A stretch of 39,246 bases of DNA from CALIBK01 sp037444165 (GTDB lineage: Bacteria > Desulfobacterota > BSN033 > UBA1163). Numbering within the stretch: position 1 is the stretch's first letter; each line of letters opens with the position of its first letter. The notes beneath the pieces are model-generated. The model saw only the letters and a list, made by a program, of their open reading frames with translations. It was not told the origin of the DNA and did not search any database. Positions 1 through 8,008 of the stretch are shown here, in pieces. The DNA lies in assembly GCA_037444165.1 (NCBI GenBank), contig JBBIMX010000016.1:1-39246 (forward strand). Reading direction: 5' to 3'. The position numbers and the translations under genes were made by a program.

Positions 1-1
1 G

Positions 2-1099
2 GACGATTTTGATTTTGGGCCGGTGATTCTCCTCTCCACCCGGGCTATTGAAAAGGGATTAAAAAAATATGGCCTCCTTTTAGAAACCAGGTGGGGAGCC
101 CTTTACGATCTGCGACTCAAAATCTCAATCGACTACCGAATCGATCATCTACGAGAACCTCTCTACACGGTGAGCCAAAAGAAAGGACTCTCCCAGGAAG
201 AAAGGCGGTTTTCCTATCTCGACCCCGGGAATCGAAGGATCCAGACAGAGCTGGAAACTATCTTTACCGATTATCTCAAAAAGATTGGAGCCTATATTCC
301 GTCGAGCTTCCTTAAGACTGCTGAACCCATGAAATTCCCTTTCCATGTGGAAGCCTCTGTAATCCTTCCTGTTAGGAATCGAAAAGAAACGATAGGGGAG
401 GCGATGAGGAGCGCCCTTTGTCAAAAAACCGATTTTCCTTTCAATATCATCGTCGTTGATAATCACTCCACGGATGGGACAACAACCATTCTCTCTGATC
501 TGGCCGCTAAGGAATCTCGGATCATCCATCTTATTCCAAAGAAAAGGAATCTCGGGATTGGAGGGTGCTGGAATGAGGCCCTCTATCACCCGCTCTGTGG
601 TCGATATGCCATTCAGCTCGATTCGGATGATCTTTATTCTACACCTTACACCCTTCAGGCCATCGTCGATAAATTCCGGGACGGAAAATTTGCAATGGTC
701 ATCGGTTCTTATACCCTCGTAGATTCAAACCTTAAAGAGATCCCCCCCGGTCTAATCGATCACCGGGAATGGACCGACGACAATGGTCATAACAATGCCC
801 TCCGGGTCAATGGATTTGGGGCTCCAAGGGCCTTCGATACCTCTATCCTTCGAGGCATTGGATTTCCCAATCTAAGCTATGGAGAGGATTACGCCGTAGG
901 TCTTAGGATCTGCCGAGAATTCCGGATTGGTCGAATCTATGAAAGTCTCTATCTCTGTCGAAGATGGTCAGGAAATAGTGATGCCAATCTTTCCCTCGAA
1001 GAAGCCAACCGAAAGGATACGCTAAAGGATAGGATCCGCACCGAAGAGATCCTTGCCCGCCAGAAGATCAATCCATCCAACCCTGAAGGGGTTAAATAG
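2..1099 (+). CDS. Family 2 glycosyltransferase, 5' end cut by window edge
   Basis: The frame is open to the first base of the window, so the gene starts upstream; the first in-frame GTG at 23 is unlikely to be the true start. The visible part (about 365 residues) has an unrecognised N-terminal segment of about 100 residues followed by a GT-A fold. That fold shows the strand-start motif ASVILPVRNRKETIGEAM, then IIVVDNHSTDGT, NLGIGGCWNEAL and a DSDD motif that would bind the metal and nucleotide sugar. A later GEDYAVGLRI stretch fits the acceptor/catalytic region. It should transfer a sugar from a nucleotide donor to an unknown acceptor; no signal peptide or membrane span is visible. The stop overlaps the 3' end of the convergent downstream gene by 8 bp. 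Substrate cannot be told from sequence. Confidence 0.85.
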   Translation, partial: DDFDFGPVILLSTRAIEKGLKKYGLLLETRWGALYDLRLKISIDYRIDHLREPLYTVSQKKGLSQEERRFSYLDPGNRRIQTELETIFTDYLKKIGAYIPSSFLKTAEPMKFPFHVEASVILPVRNRKETIGEAMRSALCQKTDFPFNIIVVDNHSTDGTTTILSDLAAKESRIIHLIPKKRNLGIGGCWNEALYHPLCGRYAIQLDSDDLYSTPYTLQAIVDKFRDGKFAMVIGSYTLVDSNLKEIPPGLIDHREWTDDNGHNNALRVNGFGAPRAFDTSILRGIGFPNLSYGEDYAVGLRICREFRIGRIYESLYLCRRWSGNSDANLSLEEANRKDTLKDRIRTEEILARQKINPSNPEGVK

Positions 1100-1883
1100 A
1101 GCTACCCATCTTTATTCGAGCAACCCTTATCCCAAGACTCTCTCGATTCTTCATTAAATATCGATAAAGGGTCTCTTTGGATAGGAGGACCTTCCCCTCT
1201 TTCTCTGAGGCATGGAGAAGGTGGATTCGATTTCTTATCTTTTCTGCAAACCCCACATGCTGGATATCGAGTCCTTCCTTACGGGTCACAATCGCAATGA
1301 GATCACCCTCTTGAATCAGAGGTTCTATGGCTGGAAGGTTCTCCTTTGGGATGAAGAAGAATGGCTTCCGACTGATTCTTTTTTCGACCCTCTTCATTTC
1401 ATGAAAGTTCTTTCGATTCCTGAGGGGAGGATAGAGAGAGAGGTGCTCAGTCATATAGTGGAGGGTTTTCCGATAGACCACTCCTCCTATCTCCTTACTC
1501 ACCTCTTGGATGAAACCTTTCCTTTCATTGTCCTCCATCCATTCTGAAAAATAATGAAGCCTTGAAGGATATCCTTCCATCTTTCCTTCTCGATACCTTA
1601 TTCTCTTAAGGATCGTCTTAAAGGTTTCGAATGAGGGTCGATGAGAATCTAAGGTATAAAGGAGGGCCAAGGTATTCTCAACGAAGGTCACACAGTCTTG
1701 TTCTCTAAGATTCACAGCCAAATATTCTCTGCCCTCCCTTTGAAGGAAACCTTTTCGGTATGGAAAACCAATGAAGAATTCTCCAATGTGAATGACCTTT
1801 TCTTGAGGGGCGAACTCATGGAACCGATTGTTCTCAAAGAGAGAGAAAATCTTTTTAAAAAGGCCTCGATCTGCGTTTCCCAT
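1092..1883 (-). CDS. DUF1460 family (NlpC/P60-like amidase) protein
   Basis: This 263-residue protein resembles the DUF1460 family, related to NlpC/P60 cysteine peptidases and annotated as N-acetylmuramoyl-L-alanine amidase-like. The expected nucleophile is Cys64 in NLREQDCVTFVEN. A histidine follows in GLDIQHVGFAE and another in IHLLHAS near the C-terminus. Characterised relatives act on peptidoglycan fragments in the periplasm, but here no signal peptide is visible and no in-frame start codon was found just upstream of the chosen ATG. The protein may therefore be cytoplasmic, or exported by an unrecognised signal. It is the last gene of a leftward set after the MFS transporter (16 bp gap). 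An AGGAGG lies about 21 nt upstream, with a weaker AGAGG closer. Family assignment is fairly firm; substrate is inferred. Confidence 0.75.
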   Translation of the reverse strand: MGNADRGLFKKIFSLFENNRFHEFAPQEKVIHIGEFFIGFPYRKGFLQREGREYLAVNLREQDCVTFVENTLALLYTLDSHRPSFETFKTILKRIRYREGKMEGYPSRLHYFSEWMEDNERKGFIQEVSKEIGGVVYRKTLHYMTEHLSLYPPLRNRKNFHEMKRVEKRISRKPFFFIPKENLPAIEPLIQEGDLIAIVTRKEGLDIQHVGFAEKIRNRIHLLHASEKEGKVLLSKETLYRYLMKNRESLGIRVARIKMGSSI

Positions 1884-1899
1884 TCGGAGCCTCTGCTCT

Positions 1900-3081
1900 C
1901 TAAGCCTCCTTTGAAAATTTGAGATACTGAACCAAAAAACTGCCTAATAATACCACTCCCCCCAAAGCCATAAATCCTGAGGAAAAAGATCCTTTCTCAC
2001 CAAAAAGGGCGATTCCTGCGGGGATTGCTCCCCCTCCGATTAAAAACCCAATAGGAATCGTAAAAGAGATCGATAGGTTTTTTATACTTCCTGGCCCAAT
2101 CCGAGAAAGGGCGGCAAAGCCTGCCGGGAAAAAAGAAGTGGCAAGGATGGATTGAACAAAAATGATGACGATGATCCATCCTTCTCCTTGGACAAGTCCA
2201 ATCAATCCGGTGGCGAGGCCAGAGGTTAGAAAGACCCCCCTTAAAGTCTTTCTCGACCCTAACCGGTCTGTCACCCACCCTGAGAGGATCGAGGTTCCAA
2301 GGGTCAAAATTCTGGAGAAGGCAAGCACCGTATTCGCCCACGGCCTATCCATTCCTCTTTCAGAAACGAGAAATAAAGGAATCATTGAGTAGGCTCCAAA
2401 ACTTGTCCCGATCCCAAAAGAGAAAAAAAGAACCATGAGCCAAAAAGAATATTCCCGAAAGAGGGTCTGAACCGTCTTTATCCGAGGCGCCTCTCCTAAA
2501 AAATTCCCTCCCTTCCCTCTAAGATGAAAGACGATTCCCATGGCTATCGAGGCTATTCCAAGAAGGAATAAGATAGAATGCCAGTTAAACCAGTCCAGAA
2601 GAAACTCCACCATTAAAGGGGCAAAAATAAAACCGAGATTAGGAGCCAACTCATGGATGGCAATGGCTTTCCCCCAGTGGCGAGGATGAACCAGTGCCGT
2701 AAGAGTAGCCATTCCCGAAGGGAGATAAAACCCTGCGCCCATACCGATAATGAACAGACAGATCCGTATCCCCCAGAGAGATGAACTGAATCCTCCGGCG
2801 AGGAGGGTGAGCCCTATTATGATGGATGAAAGGATAATGGTCTTACGGTGGGAGAGCCAAGAAGAGATGAAACCCGAAGAGATGAGGCCTATACAATATC
2901 CAAAGGAAACCAGAAAAAAAAGAGAGCCTGCCTCCTTGTGTCCAATTTTTAACTCCTCTTCGATAATAGGCATCAAGGGAGAAAAAACGATCCTTGAAAG
3001 GAAATTTAAAGTGAAGATTCCGACCAGGAAGAAGAGGGAGCCGATCTGGGAGCGAAAGGAGGTTTCGTGAGAAGGGTTCAT
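1900..3081 (-). CDS. Major facilitator superfamily transporter
   Basis: A 393-residue polytopic membrane protein with about 12 hydrophobic segments in two halves. The MFS loop 2-3 signature is degenerate (GFISSWLSHRKTII), and the matching loop in the second half is clearer (GWVTDRLGSRKTL). Members move small solutes across the inner membrane with a cation gradient. The start codon overlaps the stop of the upstream M20 amidohydrolase gene (ATGA, 4 bp), and DUF1460 follows 16 bp downstream, so the three are probably co-transcribed and translationally coupled. Such context may mean uptake of an N-acylated or peptide-like compound that the amidohydrolase then cleaves, but the substrate is not readable from sequence. 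Confidence 0.88.
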   Translation of the reverse strand: MNPSHETSFRSQIGSLFFLVGIFTLNFLSRIVFSPLMPIIEEELKIGHKEAGSLFFLVSFGYCIGLISSGFISSWLSHRKTIILSSIIIGLTLLAGGFSSSLWGIRICLFIIGMGAGFYLPSGMATLTALVHPRHWGKAIAIHELAPNLGFIFAPLMVEFLLDWFNWHSILFLLGIASIAMGIVFHLRGKGGNFLGEAPRIKTVQTLFREYSFWLMVLFFSFGIGTSFGAYSMIPLFLVSERGMDRPWANTVLAFSRILTLGTSILSGWVTDRLGSRKTLRGVFLTSGLATGLIGLVQGEGWIIVIIFVQSILATSFFPAGFAALSRIGPGSIKNLSISFTIPIGFLIGGGAIPAGIALFGEKGSFSSGFMALGGVVLLGSFLVQYLKFSKEA

Positions 3082-4268
3082 CCCATCATCCCCAATTCAA
3101 GAAACTGATCGATAATTCTTACAAACATCTCGACCCCGAAGGGAAGAACGTCTTCGTCGATATCAAAACGACTGTTATGATAGGGGTGGACAATCCCCTT
3201 TGATTCGTTTCGGATTCCTAACCTGAAAAAAGCCCCGGGAACTTTTTCCAGGTAGAAGGCAAAATCCTCAGCTCCCATAGAAGGTTGAACCTCTACAACA
3301 TTCTCCTTCCCTATCCCCTTCACACAGGCTGATGAAACGAGTTGGATCATTTCAGGTTCATTGATGAGGACAGGATATCCATATTCATATTCAAATCGAT
3401 ACGCTACTCCAAAGGATTGGGTTACTCCCCGGACGATCTCTTCGATCCTCTTTCTCATCTTCTCTCTGATCTCCGGTGAAAGGGCCCGCACGGTTCCTAA
3501 AAGTTCCACCTCATCGGGGATGATGTTAAAGGCGCTCCCCCCATTCACCCTTCCGATGGTGATGACGGCACTCTCAAGAGGATCTACCTCCCGACTCACA
3601 ATACAGTGAATCTGGGTGATGAGATGTCCTGACACGAGAATGGGATCTTTTGCTAAATGGGGTGAGGCTGCATGACCACTTCGACCCACTACCTTGATGG
3701 TAAAACGGTCTGCCGAAGCGAGGGCCTTCCCCTCACAGATACCTACCTTCCCTATCTCAATCTGGGGAAACATATGGGCCCCGAAGATGACATCCACATG
3801 GGGATTCTCAAGTACCCCTTCCTCAACCATTCTTTTTCCTCCCCCTCCCCCTTCTTCTGCGGGTTGAAAGATCCACTTAATATTCCCTTTGACTCGATCT
3901 CGAAAAGAAGAAAAGATTCTTGCCACCCCTAAAAGAATGGCCACATGGGCATCATGTCCGCAAGCATGCATTTTCCCCTTTATCTTTGAGGCATAGGGAA
4001 CTGGATTTAACTCTTCGATAGGGAGAGCATCCATGTCTGCACGAATGGCAACGGTCTTGCCTGCAGATTTTCCTCGAAGGAGCCCAATTACTCCCGTCCC
4101 TGCAATTCCCTTTTGCACTTCGAGGCCGAATCGCTCAAGCCAATCGGATACTAAACGAGACGTCCTGACCTCTTCAAAACCCAATTCAGGATACATATGG
4201 ATCTCTCTTCGAATTTCGATCAACCAGTCCTTCATTTCATAGATCTTTTGCCTCAACGACGTCTCCAT
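3078..4268 (-). CDS. M20D family amidohydrolase (N-acyl amino acid/peptide hydrolase)
   Basis: A 396-residue M20D metallopeptidase of the aminoacylase/IAA-amino acid hydrolase/HipO type. Visible motifs are REIHMYPELGFEE near the N-terminus, RADMDALPI, the metal-binding MHACGHDAHVA, FQPAEEGGGG with the catalytic/metal glutamates, GAHMFP and a late SMGAEDFAFYL. It should hydrolyse an amide bond of an N-acyl amino acid or similar compound in the cytoplasm using two metal ions. The ATG at 4268 was chosen because GGGGAGG sits nine bases upstream; in-frame starts at 4289 (ATG) and 4331 (TTG) would add 7 or 21 residues with weaker sites. It is the first gene of the leftward set with the MFS transporter and DUF1460 gene. 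Confidence 0.88.
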   Translation of the reverse strand: METSLRQKIYEMKDWLIEIRREIHMYPELGFEEVRTSRLVSDWLERFGLEVQKGIAGTGVIGLLRGKSAGKTVAIRADMDALPIEELNPVPYASKIKGKMHACGHDAHVAILLGVARIFSSFRDRVKGNIKWIFQPAEEGGGGGKRMVEEGVLENPHVDVIFGAHMFPQIEIGKVGICEGKALASADRFTIKVVGRSGHAASPHLAKDPILVSGHLITQIHCIVSREVDPLESAVITIGRVNGGSAFNIIPDEVELLGTVRALSPEIREKMRKRIEEIVRGVTQSFGVAYRFEYEYGYPVLINEPEMIQLVSSACVKGIGKENVVEVQPSMGAEDFAFYLEKVPGAFFRLGIRNESKGIVHPYHNSRFDIDEDVLPFGVEMFVRIIDQFLELGMMG

Positions 4269-4320
4269 TTCTTTTAACCTCCCCAACATTCCTCTTCTTC
4301 TTAACCAAATCACTTTTGAT

Positions 4321-4349
4321 AAATTAAGCAATTTCTATAACGAAGTCAA
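4321..4349 (-). promoter_or_regulatory. Possible weak promoter for the M20 amidohydrolase operon
   Basis: Read leftward, TTGACT (4344-4349) is followed after 17 bp by TAATTT (4321-4326). The -35 is good and the -10 is poor. It is the best candidate upstream of the amidohydrolase operon. Confidence 0.3.
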
Positions 4350-4498
4350 ATTTTATAATCCTTTATGATTCAGAAAGTGGCCCATGGAAGAAAAGGGATG
4401 AAAAACAGTAAATTCCCTTAAGCGTTTAAAACCCATTAAAAAGAAGACGGTTGGAAAACTTTTGAAAATCTTAGAACCCGGGTATATGAATATTCTGT

Positions 4499-4527
4499 TT
4501 GACTCTCTTATGACTTCCCACTATAAT
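4499..4527 (+). promoter_or_regulatory. Sigma-70-type promoter for dctQM
   Basis: TTGACT (4499-4504), a 17-bp spacer and a perfect TATAAT (4522-4527). Transcription would begin near 4534, giving a leader of about 25 nt that carries the AGGTGGGAG ribosome site before the GTG start of dctQ. Confidence 0.7.
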
Positions 4528-4559
4528 AAACCACAATTTAAAGGTGGGAGATTTTTATC

Positions 4560-5075
4560 GTGAAAACGAGGGATCTCTTTAATCGAATACATTTCTTTAG
4601 CGCCATATTGGCGAGTGCCTGTCTTGCTTTCCAGCTCATCATTATCTCGAGCAATGTCATCATGCGATACTTCTTTCAGTCCGGAATCTCCTGGATGGAA
4701 GAGATCTCTAAAGATGTTCTGATGACCGCCTTCACCTTTTTGAGCATGGCCATCGGGGTTAAACTTGATCTCCATATTAATGTGAATCTCTTTCCCCAAA
4801 AAACTCCTCAGTGGGTGACAACGTTTCTCCAAAAACTGAAATACCTTATTCTTGCCATAATAGGTTTTGTCTTCCTCTATTATGGAATCCTGTTAATCTT
4901 AGGAATAAAAGCAAGAATTGCTTCCATCCCCATCCTACCCGCCTCTTTGCAATTTATCATGATTCCTTTGGCAGGTTTCTTGATCATTTATGACTCGGTG
5001 GCAAACCTTTTCAATATGGAGAAGGACGACTCCTATCTGGATCGAAAATTTATGAGCGCTGGAGAAAAGAAATGA
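4560..5075 (+). CDS. dctQ: TRAP transporter small permease subunit DctQ
   Basis: A 171-residue protein with four hydrophobic segments, the usual size and topology of the TRAP (tripartite ATP-independent periplasmic) small permease. The family-like stretch NVIMRYFFQSGISWMEEISK follows the first span, and GVKLDLHINVNLF lies between later spans. It pairs with DctM in the inner membrane to form the sodium-driven carrier fed by the periplasmic binding protein DctP. Translation starts at a GTG with AGGTGGGAG upstream. The stop overlaps the dctM start by 4 bp (ATGA), so the two are translationally coupled. The transported substrate, typically a carboxylate, cannot be assigned. Confidence 0.92.
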   Translation: MKTRDLFNRIHFFSAILASACLAFQLIIISSNVIMRYFFQSGISWMEEISKDVLMTAFTFLSMAIGVKLDLHINVNLFPQKTPQWVTTFLQKLKYLILAIIGFVFLYYGILLILGIKARIASIPILPASLQFIMIPLAGFLIIYDSVANLFNMEKDDSYLDRKFMSAGEKK

Positions 5076-6409
5076 TTGTTGATCGTATCGCCATCACCCT
5101 TCTTCTGGGAATTTTTGGAGTCTTAGTCCTTCTTCGGGTTCCCATCACCTTCTGTTTAGCCATCTCGGCCATCGTCACAGGGCTCTACCTAAATGTCCCT
5201 TTAGAAGCCATTGTAAAAGTCATGGCCGATGGGGTGATGAACTTCTCTCTTCTGGCGATCCCTTTCTTCATCATTATGGGGGAGATCATGAATGAGGGAG
5301 GGATCTCCAGAAGGATTGTGAATTTGGCCAACCTTTTTGTTGGAAGGCTACCGGGTGGATTGGCTCTGGTTAATGTCTTAGATAGCATGTTCTTTGGGGG
5401 GATCTCAGGCTCCGCAGTCGCCGATGTGTCCTCCCTTGGATCGATCGTCATCCCGATGATGAAGAAACAAGGATATGATGAGGAATTTGCCGTGGGGTTA
5501 ACGGTCTGTTCTGCCTGTCAGGGAATTATCATCCCTCCGAGCCATAATATGATTATTTATGCCTTTGCCGTGGGGACAGCCTCTCAACTGGCAGGAGGCT
5601 CTCTTATGGTTCTCTCCGTCGGGAAACTCTTCTTAGGGGGTTATCTCCCGGGCATCCTCATGGGACTCGCCATGCTTGTAATCTCTTTAATCATCGCTAT
5701 AAAAAGGAGATATCCAAGAGGCGAAGGTTACACCCTTAAAGAAGCTTTCCACATCCTTTGGGATGGGTTCCTTGCCATGTGCACGGCTCTGATTGTCGTT
5801 GGTGGGGTCGTTATCGGTGTGTTTACGGCCACGGAAGCGGCTGCCTTTGCGGTCATCTATGCCTTTATCATTACCTTCTTTGTTCATCGCGAGGTCTCGC
5901 TATTTCGATTTGTAAAAATCCTATATTCTTCTCTAAAAACCTTGGCGATCGTAATGAGCCTGATTGCTGCGGCCAGCGCCTACGGACACCTCCTTTCTCG
6001 CCTCCAGGTCCCGAGACTCACCACGGAATGGTTGCTCTCAATTACAGATAACTATTACCTCCTACTCCTTCTCGTAAATCTTATGCTTCTCATCTTAGGA
6101 TGCATCATGGATATGGCTCCCCTGATCCTCATCTGTACGCCTATCCTTTATCCTGTGCTTGTTCTGAAAATGGGAATGGATCCTGTCCATTTTGGAATCA
6201 TGCTCCTGATGAATCTCTCTATCGGGCTCTGCACCCCTCCGGTCGGAGCCGCCCTATTTGTTGGAAGTGCGGTAGGTAAAATCCCCATCGAGCGGGCAGC
6301 AAAGGGATGCCTTCCCTTCTACCTCTCCATGCTCATTACCCTAATCCTTGTGACCTATATCCCCGCCCTGACCCTGACTCTTCCCAATCTCTTCATGCCC
6401 GGAGAATAA
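5072..6409 (+). CDS. dctM: TRAP transporter large permease subunit DctM
   Basis: A 445-residue, very hydrophobic protein with about 12 membrane segments, matching the usual DctM length. Recognisable family stretches are AIPFFIIMGEIMNEGGISRRIV, MFFGGISGSAVADVSSLGSI and the IIIPPSHNMIIYA region, with a second-half counterpart around GLCTPPVGAALFVG. These correspond to the repeated helical-hairpin regions that carry substrate and sodium in TRAP carriers. The gene follows dctQ with an ATGA overlap. The cognate binding protein gene is not in this operon but lies just downstream on the other strand, beyond a hairpin terminator, which is an uncommon arrangement because TRAP genes usually sit on one strand. 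Confidence 0.95.
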   Translation: MIVDRIAITLLLGIFGVLVLLRVPITFCLAISAIVTGLYLNVPLEAIVKVMADGVMNFSLLAIPFFIIMGEIMNEGGISRRIVNLANLFVGRLPGGLALVNVLDSMFFGGISGSAVADVSSLGSIVIPMMKKQGYDEEFAVGLTVCSACQGIIIPPSHNMIIYAFAVGTASQLAGGSLMVLSVGKLFLGGYLPGILMGLAMLVISLIIAIKRRYPRGEGYTLKEAFHILWDGFLAMCTALIVVGGVVIGVFTATEAAAFAVIYAFIITFFVHREVSLFRFVKILYSSLKTLAIVMSLIAAASAYGHLLSRLQVPRLTTEWLLSITDNYYLLLLLVNLMLLILGCIMDMAPLILICTPILYPVLVLKMGMDPVHFGIMLLMNLSIGLCTPPVGAALFVGSAVGKIPIERAAKGCLPFYLSMLITLILVTYIPALTLTLPNLFMPGE

Positions 6410-6442
6410 AAAGGGCAAGAACTGAAAAAGCCCTTGCCCTTT
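6410..6442. terminator. Hairpin terminator between dctM and dctP
   Basis: AAAGGGCAAG (6410-6419) pairs with CTTGCCCTTT (6433-6442): a 10-bp stem with a 13-nt loop between the convergent stop codons. Leftward it is followed by a T run (TTTTTATT), ideal for ending the dctP transcript. Rightward the tail is only TTTCTT, so it may also end dctQM less efficiently. Confidence 0.7.
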
Positions 6443-6465
6443 CTTGACCAGATGATAAGGAATTC

Positions 6466-7452
6466 TTATTGAACCGCCCGGATTTTATTCACCACAGCCA
6501 TAATCTCTGGGGGCTGTTTATCATAGAGGGGTTTCATGGCATCCATAAACTTCTTTTTTTCCTGAGGGGTGACTTCTGTAATGATACATCCCTTTTCCCG
6601 AACCGTCTTTTCAGCCACCTTTTCGTAATCATTCCATAGTTTGATTTGGTATGGTTGGGCATCCTTCATTGCTTTCTTAATGATCTCCTGTTCCTCTTTC
6701 GACAACTTATCAAAGACCTTTTTGCTGGCAATCATGATTTCGGGGACTCTTGTATGTTCATCGGTGATAAAGTATCTTGCGACCTCATAATGGCTGGTGG
6801 AAAGATAGCTCGGCCAGTTATTTTCCGCCCCATCGATCACCCCGGTCTTAAGCGCCGAATAGACCTCTCCAAAGGCCAGGGGAGTCGCTACCGCACCAAG
6901 GGCTTCTACCATAGCCACCATTAATGGGGCTTGCTGTACTCGAATCTTCATTCCCTTTAGATCCGCCACGGTTTTTACCTGCTTCTTCGTATAGAAATTC
7001 CTCGAACCAGCTTCAAACCACCCTAATCCAATAAAATTGCTCGCCTCGAGTTTTTTCAAGATTTCTTGACCGATGGGTCCATCCAAGACCTTCCACATAT
7101 GGGCTTGATCCCGATAGAGGTAGGGAAGCTGGAGGGCATCGAGGTCCCTTACAAAGGCGGAAACAGGAGAAATACTCACCCGAGTAAAATCGATGGATCC
7201 TAACTGGACCTGCTCAATGACTGCCTTCTCTTCTCCTAACTGTTTGCTGTGGTAGACCTCGATGACAATCTTCCCCTTCGTCCGCTCTTTGACCAACCTT
7301 CCAAACTCATAGTCTCCCTTTGTCGTTGGATAATCCTGGGGATGGGTCTCTGCAAGCCGTAATACCTTCTGGGCACAAACGGAAGGGCAATTCCCAAAGT
7401 AAAGATAGAATCCCAACACCATCGCCATGAGAAAAATAATGCTTCGTTTCAT
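6466..7452 (-). CDS. dctP: TRAP transporter substrate-binding protein DctP
   Basis: A 328-residue periplasmic solute-binding protein of the TRAP DctP family. It begins with a signal peptide (MKRS, hydrophobic core, likely cleavage near CAQ at about residue 28). Family features are RLAETHPQDYPTTKG at the mature start, the GSIDFTRVSISPVSAF region, LKGMKIRVQQAPL containing the conserved substrate-binding arginine, and GEVYSALKTGVIDGAENNW. It should capture a carboxylate-like ligand and hand it to DctQM. It is encoded opposite to dctQM, converging on a shared terminator, and has its own promoter and a strong AGGAGG ribosome site. This allows the binding protein to be expressed at a different level from the permease. 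Confidence 0.94.
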   Translation of the reverse strand: MKRSIIFLMAMVLGFYLYFGNCPSVCAQKVLRLAETHPQDYPTTKGDYEFGRLVKERTKGKIVIEVYHSKQLGEEKAVIEQVQLGSIDFTRVSISPVSAFVRDLDALQLPYLYRDQAHMWKVLDGPIGQEILKKLEASNFIGLGWFEAGSRNFYTKKQVKTVADLKGMKIRVQQAPLMVAMVEALGAVATPLAFGEVYSALKTGVIDGAENNWPSYLSTSHYEVARYFITDEHTRVPEIMIASKKVFDKLSKEEQEIIKKAMKDAQPYQIKLWNDYEKVAEKTVREKGCIITEVTPQEKKKFMDAMKPLYDKQPPEIMAVVNKIRAVQ

Positions 7453-7489
7453 TGTAAACCTCCTTTTTCTGAATTGGGTTTTAGAAAAT

Positions 7490-7517
7490 GGTATACAAGT
7501 TAACCCTTTAATGTCAA
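7490..7517 (-). promoter_or_regulatory. Promoter of dctP
   Basis: Read leftward: TTGACA (7512-7517), 16 bp, TATACC (7490-7495), in the gap between the cupin stop and dctP. The core TTGACATTAAAGGGTT is almost identical to the cupin promoter core, hinting at common control. Confidence 0.6.
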
Positions 7518-7536
7518 GATGATTATAAAAACTCTC

Positions 7537-7875
7537 TTATTTCTTTAAGAAATCTTCTCGAATAGGAGTAAACGTATCAACCAGCCTTGCCTTTTTGCTC
7601 AGGAGTTGAATTCCGTGTGGAACATTGGGTGGAACAGCAAATATATCCCCTGGCTCTAATCGAACGGTTCGATCCCCTATGAAAAGATTAATTTCTCCGG
7701 AAACGACATAAGAGATTTGTTCATGAGGGTGGGAATGAGGTGGATCGGGTTGAGAAGAAGGTCCTTCTTCGAAGTCAATGACGACCATCATCAGGTCGGA
7801 AAGATAGGCAAGATACCGTGTTCTGCCTTTCCCAATGACCTCCCGTTTCACTTCTGACCCTTTAATCACTCCCAT
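7537..7875 (-). CDS. Small single-domain cupin protein
   Basis: A 112-residue single-domain cupin. Motif 1 carries the metal ligands in PPHSHPHEQISYVVSGE. Motif 2 is LEPGDIFAVPPNVPHGI, with the last histidine ligand. All expected ligands (three His/Gln/Glu in motif 1, His in motif 2) are visible, so a metal-binding barrel is likely. Single-domain cupins of this size act as isomerases, dioxygenases, sugar- or ligand-binding proteins, or regulators; nothing here picks one. The start has a strong AAGGAGG site, the gene has its own promoter, and it lies directly upstream of dctP in the same direction. A role in metabolism of the TRAP substrate is possible but not shown. Confidence 0.85.
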   Translation of the reverse strand: MGVIKGSEVKREVIGKGRTRYLAYLSDLMMVVIDFEEGPSSQPDPPHSHPHEQISYVVSGEINLFIGDRTVRLEPGDIFAVPPNVPHGIQLLSKKARLVDTFTPIREDFLKK

Positions 7876-7907
7876 AGAAATCCTCCTTCTTAAATAAGAT
7901 ACATCAT

Positions 7908-7935
7908 CCTATAAATTTACAACCCTTTCTGTCAA
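7908..7935 (-). promoter_or_regulatory. Promoter of the cupin gene
   Basis: Read leftward: TTGACA (7930-7935), 16 bp, TATAGG (7908-7913). The -35 box sits directly after the T tract of the upstream terminator. The core TTGACAGAAAGGGTT matches the dctP promoter core except for a one-base gap and one base change. Confidence 0.6.
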
Positions 7936-7971
7936 GGAAAACAAAAAGGCCGATCTTTAAAGATCGGCCTT
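7936..7971 (-). terminator. Strong intrinsic terminator of the small leftward unit
   Basis: Positions 7946-7971 are a perfect 26-bp palindrome (half-site AAGGCCGATCTTT). As RNA it folds into a stem of nine or more pairs closed by a short AU loop. Leftward it is followed by TTTTTGTTTT, the classic U tract. It ends the transcript carrying the 18-codon ORF and insulates the cupin promoter. Confidence 0.8.
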
Positions 7972-8008
7972 CCATACCTGCTTCAGTCTAAATGAGCAGT
8001 TTAACGTC

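Noticed and set aside
7946..7971. Perfect 26-bp palindrome as a repressor operator
   Set aside because: The following T-rich tract and its place after the micro-ORF fit an intrinsic terminator better, though a double role is not excluded.
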